A DNA stretch of 64,000 nt, taken from assembly GCF_049306965.1 (NCBI RefSeq), contig NC_133178.1, positions 67,175,001 to 67,239,000 on the forward strand, in the 5' to 3' direction. A program made the position numbers and the translations under genes. This DNA comes from Danio rerio (taxonomy: Eukaryota > Chordata > Actinopteri > Cypriniformes > Danionidae). Below the pieces are notes generated by a model. That model did not search any database. It was not told the DNA's origin and was given only the letters and a program-made list of their open reading frames with translations. Positions 55,180 to 64,000 of this stretch are shown here, piece after piece; position 1 is the first letter of the stretch, and each line of letters starts with the position of its first letter.

Positions 55180-57265
55180 AAGACCAACTTGCAGTCTCAG
55201 CAGGGAACCCCAGACCTCCATCTCACTAGAAACTTCCTCCAACTCCTTTGAGCAGTTCCCAAGGCCTTTCCCTCAAGCTGAGAAACATAGTCCCTCCAGT
55301 CTGTCTTGGGTCTTCCCTGATGCCTCCATCTGGTGGGACAAGCCCAGTACACCTCTCTAGGCAGGAGTGCAGGAGGCATCTGAGACAGGAGCAGCAGCTC
55401 TACTACTAGTTCCTCACCCTATCTCTGAGGCTGCACCCTCCCATGCTGTGAAGGAAACAAATCTGTATTCGAGATCTTGTCCTTTTGCTCATGACCATAG
55501 GTGAAAGTAGGATTTTAGACTGACTGGTAAATTGAGAACACTGCCTTTCGGCTTAGCTACTTCTTCACAGCAGAAAAATATCAACTGCATAACTGCTGCC
55601 GCTCCACTGATCTGCCTTTCAGTCTCACATTCCATCTTCGCCCTTACTCATGAACAAAACCCCAAGGTACTAGAACTCCATCAGGGTTAAGGACTCTCTT
55701 CAATACTGGAGATTGCACGCCACCTTGTCCATGCCCCATAAATCCAAAAGGACAACATCATCTGCAAATAGCAGAGATGAAGTCCTGTAGTCCCTGAACC
55801 AGACAACCTCCAGCCCTAGACTGAGCCTAGAAATTCTGTCCATAAAAATAATGAACAGAACTGACAGAAGGCTGACAGAGTCCTACACACACTGGGTAGA
55901 AGTCTGACTTATTGCTGGCAATGTGAACCAAACTCTTGCTCTGTTCATACAGGGACCTGACAGCCCTCAACAGAGTGCCTCCAACCCTATTCTCCCAGAG
56001 CACCCCGTAGAGAATCTCAAAAGACACAGTTGAATGCCTTCCCCAAGTCCACAAACTGTGAGCAGGTTGGGCATACTCCCATGATCCCACAACCACCCTA
56101 GGGTGGGTATAGAGCTGGTTCTGTGTTACACAGCCTGAATGAAATTGGCATTGTTTCTCCTGGATCAGTGGTTCAACCATAGGCTGGCTTCTCCTCTCCA
56201 GCATAGACTTTTCCAGGGAGAAACACACCCTCTGGTCCCCCTTTTTTTAGAATAGGAACCACTACCCCAGTTGCGTAGTCTAGAGGTGCTGTCCCCTAAC
56301 TTAACGTAGAAGCATGTTAGACAAGGTTTGCTAGAATCCCTTTGAGGCTGACCAGTAGTCGTCTCGCATGGTCTATAACTCGCCACCATCCAACTCCCCA
56401 CCAGGTGGTGATCAATTGACAGCTTTGTCCTTTTTCTACACAAGTGTCCAAGATATACAATCAGAGATCAGATGAAACAATCACAAGGACTATAATTGAG
56501 CTCTGGCCTTGTGTGTGCCATGTGCACTGATGGACACTCTCATGCTCAAACATGGTGTTTGTTGCGGACTAACTGACTAGCGCAAAAGTCCAACACAACC
56601 CTATTCAGATTCAGATCTGGGAGACCATTCCGCAACCCAAATGTACAGGCAAGTGACCTTCTCGTTCAGCTGGGACAGTTCCACCCCATGGCAGCTAAGT
56701 TGGGGAGCTATAAGCAAGCTCACACCAGCCCACTGCCTCTCACTGTGGGCAACTCCAGACTAGAAGAAATTTCAGCCTTTCTTAAGAAGTTCAGTTCCAG
56801 AGCCTAAACTGTGTGTGGAAGTGAGCTTGACTATCTTTAGTTGATACTGTTCAACCTCCCGCACAAGCTCAGACATTTATCCCTTCCTGTGAGGTGACAT
56901 TCCATGTCCCAAGAGCCACTTTTATGTCTAATGAGCAGGTTGTCATGGTCCTTGCTATTTGACCACCACCTATTACACATTGCACTGGCTCCTTACGGCA
57001 GTGGGCCTGCAGGAAGATAGTCCCATGTCACTTCTTCAGGTTGAGTCTGGCTGGGTTTTGTGGAATAAACATGGCCACCATATGCTCGCATACGAGTCCA
57101 AACCCCTGGCCTGGCTCCATGGTGAGGCCTTGACTGTGGCTAACACTATGATCCTTAATTTTGTTTGACTCACAAGGGATATTTGACCCTGCATTTAGTC
57201 TGACCTGTCACCTAAGACCTTTTGCCATTGGAGATCCTACAACGGGGATCTAGCCCCTGAAGGAT
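55180..57265 (-). mobile_element. Most complete LINE copy, antisense, internally deleted
   Basis: In minus-strand order: 5' region (57,265-56,900), endonuclease remains (56,900-56,390, with STDHHLV-like IDHHLVGSWM near 56420), reverse-transcriptase piece FVDL-type and YGVLWENRVGGTLLRAVRSL (56,230-55,830), and C-terminus YWACPTRWRHQGRPKTDWRD then YVSQLEG (55,379-55,197). About 2.1 kb with large internal losses and many stops; a full element of this type would be roughly twice as long. Confidence 0.83.
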
Positions 57266-57279
57266 CACTCAGGCAGGTA

Positions 57280-57610
57280 AGAAAGCAGGTAAATTGGAAC
57301 CTTTTGAAAGGTGTGTATCCCGTTACATCTGGGATAAAGTCAAAGTCAAGACCTAAAACTGATCGAGAGGCTGTGGAATAACCTCAAACTCCATTAATGC
57401 TCTGACACGGCTTAATTAAAATCATTCTGCAGAGATGAGTGGTCCACAATTCCTCCACAGAGATGTGAAACACTAGTCGGATAACTTGCCAAATGGTGGC
57501 ACAACCAGATATTAGATTTAGAGGGCATTTACTCTTTCACGTGTGGCCAAGGCAGGTTTGGATGTTTTGTCCTTAATAAATCAGATTATTTTAAAACTGT
57601 TTTGTGTTTA
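57280..57610 (+). mobile_element. Dispersed repeat fragment, possibly Tc1-like 3' part
   Basis: GAGGCTGTGGAATAACCTCA, then CACAATTCCTCCACAGAGAT and GGCATTTACTCTTTCACGTG. The layout resembles the 3' part of Tc1-type elements, but the superfamily is uncertain. Its first 100 bp recurs at 41595. Confidence 0.4.
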
Positions 57611-58446
57611 CTCTGGTTTTCTTTGTGTTTTTGACTGTTTGCTGCCATCTAGTGTCTAAATAATGCACAGGTAAGTGTAAAAAGGGTTTCTGGTTAACAG
57701 AGTTCAAGTGGAATTACAGACATAACATTGATTTCATTAAGCGTGAAGACAAAAATATTGCTGTGAAATGCAGTTCATGTGCATCTCTTTCCACATCGTA
57801 TGTCCGTCATATGTCATCGTGATCTCTTGCTTCATATGAGGTCAGACGATCACGGTAGTAATTCCAGTTGCGTTACTGTTTTGTGTTTATCTTCAGGAAA
57901 TCACTGAAGGCGTATATTATGTTATCATAAGGATTCTAATGTGGCAATAAGCTCGTAACTGTACTGTACATTTACCCTGTGGGCATACTCATCATGTAAA
58001 CACAAGAAAACAACACTAACATTATAGCAGACACTGTAAACAGCTCATTCCCAGACACTAGACATTACTGACAGGGTATTCAGTGTCACCGAGTGTCAGG
58101 ATGTTGTGGGAATGCTGTACAGGAGTTATTACTATGGATTATAAATAGCCAAATTTTAAATATTATTAAATTACTGATTGAGCTGCAGGTTATTTTGTTT
58201 TGTATATGTATATTTTATGTTTTAAAGTAACTTCATGTAAAAAGTGATCAGTGTACTAATTACTTTACTATGAAGTCATAAGGAATGTAATCAGTTTAAA
58301 GTTTTCCAGTAGTTTTTTTTTTCTTTAAGTAACTTAACACTGCTGGGTTGTAAATTCACATTCATGTATTTAAAATGTAGTTAAAATAGATTTTCTTTTT
58401 AAGTAAATCTTCTGTTTTGCAATTAACAAAACCATAAAAAAAGTAA
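57611..58446. other. Unassigned intergenic sequence
   Basis: No gene recognised. Confidence 0.45.
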
Positions 58447-58450
58447 TTAA

Positions 58451-59417
58451 AGGTGCAGTAGGTGACCTGCCAAAATGCTAACCAGTTAGAATAATATCTT
58501 TGAAACACGGTCCCTCCCCTGCTGTTCAAAGCCACGCCTCCTGAAACAAGAGCGCGCATCTTAACGATGACAGCAGACAACCCACTAGATCATGTCCTTC
58601 TCTACTTAGAAAACTCTACAGTACTTTATAAACTACAGTTCTGAATGAAAAACACTATAATATCTAGCAAAAGCTTTGTCCTAAAGCCACTACTGTATGT
58701 TTAGTGTTTGGCCGGCGACGTGCAGGAATTACGCTTATTACTAAAGCCATACTGACATGCTGTTTCAGGGGGAATATTGAGAGTAGTGGTGAACAATATA
58801 GGGAGCGTCACAGGCTGTCATTGTTCATATATGAACTAATGTGAATATTAAAGCCTCTTCAGCTAGGCAAAATAGCGCTATTTACTGATGTTCTGTTGTT
58901 ACACTGAATATAAACGTACATAATCTGCTGTAAAAGAACCTTATGAAGCTGAAAATAGTCACATCAATCTTTCAGCGAGAGATTTCAGTGGCTGATCAAC
59001 ACTTCTGTGCAGATAACCCATTCAGAACAACCCAGTGTACATCAGCTCTGCCTGACTACAATAGTTTTAACACAGAACATGACCTGCCTGACAGAAACAC
59101 TTCAGCCATACTGTCCTCCTTCCTCCAGCGTGCAGAACTCACTCCACTATTGATTCATGAGTTTAAAGAGTTTTGCAGATGAACAGAGATGTGCACATTT
59201 ACATATCTACATTTGCTGACAGAATATTTGAGCTACTTGGGAATCGTGGACATTATCGGCCCGACAATATTTAATTGGATGAACATTTTTTAGTTTTCTG
59301 CCTCACCCAGAATACATAAACAAAAATAAACACATTCAGATCATTTACTTTAATCATTATTAGTTGACTGAAGAGACTCAACCAGCATGTTTCAGAACAC
59401 AATCACCTACTGCACCT
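58451..59417. mobile_element. Non-autonomous DNA transposon with TTAA target duplication
   Basis: Perfect 15-bp inverted ends AGGTGCAGTAGGTGA / TCACCTACTGCACCT, flanked by TTAA at 58447-58450 and 59418-59421. 967 bp. TTAA duplication points to the piggyBac or Kolobok superfamilies. One internal open frame (58943-59182, 79 codons, MKLKIVTSIFQREISVADQH...) has no recognised domain. Confidence 0.9.
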
Positions 59418-59464
59418 TTAATCTTCAGACCATAAATGTTTTCCTCTTTTGTCGGGAGACTGAT

Positions 59465-59680
59465 TGACATACAGGCAGCCAATCGGCTTTCACTGGATGC
59501 CTACAAGCAGCCAATCTGCTTTCGCTGAGGGCCTATAGGCAGCCAATCAGCTTTCTCTGATCAGCGCGCAGGCGTTCCGCCCACGGCGCTCAGTGTGAGG
59601 CGGAGAGTGCAGAGCTTTGCTGTTTGCTGTTGAATTGCTTTAACTCCACTTCTGTTTCGGGTGTTGTGCGTCTATTCAAA
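59465..59680 (+). promoter_or_regulatory. ZNF module 6: promoter with three CCAAT boxes and exon 1
   Basis: CCAAT at 59479-59483, 59511-59515 and 59543-59547, exactly 32 bp apart, then TGATCAGCGCGCAGGC, CGCCCACGGCGCTCAG and exon 1. Donor after 59680. Confidence 0.72.
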
Positions 59681-60846
59681 GTAAGTGTATTATATCTGAC
59701 CTTTGTAGCGTTCGCAGATTTGCTGCAATTATCTTGCGGGTTGAACTGCTTTAACATATGTGCTCAATGCTAATATAGTCTCTTGTTTTTAGCTCGATGC
59801 TAGGCTGTAAACACTTCTGTAATGCGTTACTCACGGGTTATCTGGCCACCTTTCATTTGTGTCTCCATCTCATTCCTTCACTAAGTGCTTGTTTCAGAGG
59901 TGTGTTGTAAACAACTTCCCAACAAACACATCTGTTACAGCGTAGAAATGTAAGACTGGAGAGGCCTGTAGCAGCTGAGGAGATCTGGGTTTACTACATT
60001 TGATGCTGGGTTATTTACATATTGACTATTCTGCATATGAGAAGTAGACCTAAGAGTGTTTAAATACAGTTTAATATTGATTATTGATCCTTTTAACTTT
60101 ATATCTGCTTGTGTAAACTTTGAAGAGAAATAAATATGTAACAATTAATATAATCAATCTTTATTTCATAGGCTAATAACATTGTTAGCAAAACGTAAAT
60201 AAAATCAGCAAAAATATAGAGAACATTAAACAGGTTATTTTGTTTTAACAGCATTTTTAAATAGTTTTTGTTTTATAAATGTTTAACGTTGTTGCAAATG
60301 CTTTTATTTAGCAGTAAAACAGAATGTGGGATTAGTATAATAGTATAAAACACTTAATAATGAATGTATTACAGTATTGAGAGATAACTGTAGGCAATCA
60401 GAGACATGATCACGCTGCACACATGAGATGTAGAATCGGCCACTCAACACTTACACACATATTTACTGAACAGGGAAGAGAAACCTATGTGTAACTTGTG
60501 TGAGAATATTTTGATGGTGAAACATATTTTAATAGAGTGTATATTTGTAAATGATATTAGAGAATGTTTTTATTCAGGAAATATTTGAAGGCAAATGTTT
60601 AAAAATGTGTTTTCTGGAGGAATTGTACAATATTGATCATTGATCAGACTGAAAGAGCTTATAAGACTTTATCAGTGTTGCTGTTATTTGTGTGTTTTTA
60701 ACCAATTAATGATGTTTCAGAAACAGTTATGATCATCAATTATATATTGAATATTTAATACAAGTGTTGTCATGAATATAGCCAGTGCTGCTGATATGAC
60801 ATTAAAATATAAATATAAGCGAACAACTTGTAATTAGAATAATTAT

Positions 60847-60940
60847 CTCCTCCTCCAGTAAAGCTCCTCCTCCTCCAGCGAAGCTCCTCCTCCTCCAGTG
60901 AAGCCCCTCCTCCTCCAGTGAAGCTCCTCCTCCTCCAGTT
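60847..60940 (+). repeat. Tandem polypyrimidine-CAG array before ZNF module 6 exon 2
   Basis: Five copies of the 20-bp unit (CTCCTCCTCCTCCAG with TAAAG, CGAAG or TGAAG spacers), the longest array in the cluster. Confidence 0.75.
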
Positions 60941-61006
60941 CAGCTGTAATCACTGTGATATTCCCATCAGGCTCCAGTGAAGAGTTTATTGAAGGACAGC
61001 GAGAAC

Positions 61007-63923
61007 ATGAGTGATCCAGAACCCTGCAGAATTAAACATGAAGACACTGAACAACAAATAGGTTGGTGTTTATTCCTGATCAGGGGCGGAGCAGTCAGGT
61101 GACACATTATGCAGGAATATTTAAATCGGTTCAATATTGCTTTCCCTTAGAATTAATAAAGCAATATCAGCAATATCTCTGTTCCTAATTGTCGTTACCC
61201 CCGGCCTTGTGTTTATTTACTGTATTTTTTTATTATTATATTATTTCCTTTCCTCCGTTTCTCTTTTGTAGTTTATATTCTATATAGCAGTCAATGATAG
61301 TAATATTAACAGTTTACGCCTATAGGGTTAATAAAAATTATGAACAGAATTGGTGACAAGGGCAGCCCTGCTGAAGCCCAACATGCACTGGAAACAAGTC
61401 TGACTTACTGCCGGCAATGCGAACCAGACTCCTACTCAGTTCATACAGGGATGAGACAGCCCTTAACAGAGCGCCTCTGACCCCATAGTCCCAGACCACA
61501 CTCCACAAAATGCCACGAGGAACACAGTCGAATGCCTTCTCCAAGTCCACAAACACATGTGAACTGGTTGAGCATACGCCCATGAACCCTCGAGCACCCT
61601 GGTGAGGGTATAGAGCTGCTCCAGTGTACCACGGCCTGGACAAAAACCGCATTGTTCCTCCTGGGTCCTAGGTTCAACCGTTCGGATCCTCTTCTCCAGT
61701 ACCCCGGCATAGATTTTCCCGGTAGGCTGAGGAGTGTGACGTGTCAATTATTTAAAAAACTAAATAATAATCTATTATTAATTGGACCAGTTACCCGTTA
61801 ATAACGAGCGTCAGTTGTCAAAATGAACCGAAAGGAGCATTCCTATCCAAAACATTGATGGTAGTATTAAATGCTACTCTTGTGCCGTTATGATCTGTTT
61901 TCTCACCTATTTACTGGTTTAAAAGTCTTATTTGGTCCATCTCCCCCTGCTAGTGAAAAAGCAGTCTGAGATTTACAATCTCTTGCTTTTCCTGCAGCTC
62001 GTGGATGTAATGTCGGATTTTAACAGCTGTATTAGAACCGCTGAATTCATGGAGGTGGATAAAATAAACTGAAAATTGCCTTTTCAATATAATATGTCGT
62101 ATTTTTAAGCTGAACAGAATATTTTGGTTGTGCAGACAGGAAGTTGATTGTGAATTATTGAATTTTTAATGGGTATGGGCCGGTATAAGATTCCTGATAA
62201 CCTTGGGTAAAAATATCTTGTTTTCACGATATTATGGTATTGTGTTTACTGCTCTAAAATATATTCTTTTTAAATTTCTGGGTTAAAAAATAAAATATTT
62301 TGAAACAATAAATGTCAGCAAACATTAGATGACATCTGCTGTCTTAATTAGTTTCAAAAACACAGATGTCTTTTTACTTGGAAAGGCACCTTTGGATATC
62401 TTTTTTGTTTTTTTCCGGATATAAAGTAAACCACTGCACTGTTCAATACTCAACTCAATAAAATAGTCATAAAAACACGTAAAACAAAACTTACAAATAC
62501 CTTAGGAAAGGTAAAACAGAAAATTTGAACTGCTTTAAAACCTTGACTTTTCAAAACCACGGTATACCTTAAAACCGGTTATCGTCTCATGCCTAATTTT
62601 TAATCATGAAAATGTGTGTTAGATATTTTTAGTTAAAATATTCACCGCTTAAACAGCTGTGTTCAATTTCAGGAGCTAAAAACACAAACCATGGCAGATT
62701 AAGTCATTAAAATGCAAGCACTAGTTAATTCAATCAATGTATTATTTCTTTCAGGTTGAGCTTTTTATTGCAAAACTTTTGGCATTGATTTTACACCATA
62801 TTAAAGGTGCACATTTCAGGCTTTATGTAGATGTGTCTCATGTCTTTGCTAAATATTCACAGAGATTCAGCAGTTTTTTCTGACACATTTGTCAGTCAAA
62901 GAAAGTAATCCCTGTCTGCTTTACACATTTTAGAAAATTGTTTTTGTTGTAATTATGAATATATTCAAATGAAGGCAGGCCAGTTACAGCTTTCAAACCT
63001 GTGTCTCCTTAATATGAGCAACAATTTGATCTTCATGTAAGTATCTGCTTAAATGTGTATACGTGTAACGGACTAAACTAAATATGATCTGATTTATTTT
63101 ACATTAATGTGCATCAATATTACAGTGTGTGTAGCCAATGTTTTAGTACCTTTTTATGACTTTAGATGAGCGTTTTAAAGACTTATTGAAACCTAATGTT
63201 TTTTTTTTTTCAGACCTAATTGAAGAGAATAAGGTTAAAGAGGAAGAACATCATGTCAAAGTTGAGGACAAAAGTAATTTACAGACTGACGGTAATAAGA
63301 TAAAGAAAAAGAAAAACAAGAATTGTTTCATCTGCACTCAGTGTGGACAGTGTTGTGAAGGAAAAGCCAATCTTCTGATTCACATGAGGATCCACACTGG
63401 AGAGAAACCGTTCACATGCACCCAGTGTGGGAAGCGTTTCAGCCGACTAGCACATCTTAATCAACACATGAGGATCCACACTGGAGAGAAACCATTCACA
63501 TGCACTCAGTGTAAGAAGAGTTTCAGCAGCTCATCGAACCTTAACATACACATGATGATCCACACGGGAGAGAGACCGTTCATATGCACCCAATGTGGGA
63601 AGAGTTTCACCCACTTATCAAACCTTAATCAACACATGAGGATCCACACTGGAGAGAAACCGTTCACTTGTACTCATTGTGGGAAGGGTTTCATACAGTC
63701 CTCAAACCTTAATCAACACATGATGATCCACACTGGAGAGAGACCGTTCATGTGCACTCAGTGTGGGAAGGGTTTCAGGCAATCATCGCACTTTAATCTA
63801 CACATGAAGATCCACGGTGGTGTGAAAGAGTTCATGTGCTTGGAGTGCGAGGACACTTTTACTACAGCTGGAGAATTGAAACTGCACCAGAGCATTCACA
63901 CTGGAGAGAAACCTGAGGCGTGA
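61007..63923 (+). CDS. C2H2 zinc-finger protein, FiNZ-type N-terminus (ZNF module 6, 7 fingers)
   Basis: Exons 61007-61061 and 63214-63923 join to 254 aa. N-terminus [18 protein letters not shown], then [20 protein letters not shown] and a Lys-rich patch KIKKKKNKN. Seven fingers. The first is the unusual [20 protein letters not shown] then H, also found in module 1. The last (CLECEDTFTTAGELKLHQSI then H, linker GGVKEFM) is the same terminal subtype as in module 1. The protein ends TGEKPEA, seven residues past the last finger. Intron 2 (2,152 nt) carries an antisense LINE fragment and a transposon-like repeat. The 3' UTR starts GATCAGTGTCTATACAGAGG and runs to the window edge without AATAAA. 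Confidence 0.88.
61330..61745 (-). mobile_element. LINE fragment: reverse transcriptase, antisense
   Basis: Minus strand reads VFVDLEKAFDCVPRGILWSV (with the FVDLEKAFD motif holding the first catalytic Asp), then WDYGVRGALLRAVSSLYELS and SDLFPVHVGLQQGCP, the RT palm and QG motif. It ends before the second catalytic block. Best-preserved RT piece of the family here. Confidence 0.87.
61746..63213. other. ZNF module 6 intron 2, with a repeat at about 62166-62596
   Basis: About 62166-62596 has loosely inverted ends (GGTATGGGCCGGTATAAG; on the other side TTAGGCATGAGACGATAACC read inverted) and the interior TTTTTAAATTTCTGGGTTAA; I know it as a common zebrafish repeat, probably a DNA transposon. 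The remainder shows nothing named. Acceptor after a T run at 63211-63213. Confidence 0.5.
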
Positions 63924-64000
63924 TCAGTGTCTATACAGAGGTTCTGTCATTCAGCACAGCTTACAGGAACAAGTGGACATAAAGCTGCACACATGACGTA
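63924..64000 (+). other. 3' UTR start of ZNF module 6
   Basis: Shares TTCAGCACAGCTTACAGGAA then CAAGTGGA with 54,573-54,602 after the sixth finger exon. Cut off by the window edge. Confidence 0.6.

Noticed and set aside
58943-59182. 79-codon frame as a host gene
   Set aside because: It lies wholly inside a transposon with perfect ends, lacks recognised domains, and is short enough to be chance.

Overview
The window is vertebrate genomic DNA, almost certainly zebrafish (Danio rerio) or a very close cyprinid. The evidence is spliced genes with GT-AG introns, DANA SINEs with GAAT tails, a 5S-derived SINE3, many fish DNA-transposon families, and a cluster of C2H2 zinc-finger genes whose products begin [18 protein letters not shown], the N-terminus typical of the large zebrafish FiNZ-type ZNF family. 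I cannot place it on a chromosome from sequence alone.

Left part (1-19,070): two housekeeping genes lie head to head. On the minus strand are the first eleven coding exons of tbl3 (WD40 protein of the U3 snoRNP/small-subunit processome; start codon at 9600, gene runs off the left edge). On the plus strand is a complete seven-exon sco1 (mitochondrial copper chaperone for cytochrome c oxidase, 300 aa, start 11828, stop 18940). The introns and the shared 2.2-kb upstream interval are filled with tandem arrays: a 21/22-bp minisatellite, two arrays with a 23-bp modal unit rich in CCAAT-box (NF-Y-like) cores in both genes, a pyrimidine-rich array, a GAAT array, and a Tc1-like transposon with a decayed transposase.

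Right part (19,500-64,000): a tandem cluster of zinc-finger genes, all on the plus strand. Five 5' modules (CCAAT/GC promoter, untranslated exon 1, a nearly identical intron 1, and a 55-nt coding exon 2) start near 19.5, 27.8, 33.6, 44.0 and 59.5 kb. Each is followed by a terminal exon carrying 7-10 fingers. A sixth finger exon (53,568) has no 5' module of its own and is either an alternative last exon of the preceding gene or an orphan. The 5' modules are near copies, whereas second introns and finger exons differ widely. LINE fragments between the genes all lie antisense to them; MITEs, SINEs and hAT pieces fill the rest.

The most interesting signals are the CCAAT-rich arrays in adjacent introns, the 0-3 copy 32-bp CCAAT repeat in otherwise homogenised ZNF promoters, a tandem polypyrimidine-CAG array before every coding exon 2, the extra finger exon, and a finger gene whose last residues and stop come from a transposon end. 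I found no prokaryote-like system, CRISPR array or recognised novel enzyme. All gene models are from reading splice signals and family similarity; no search was run.
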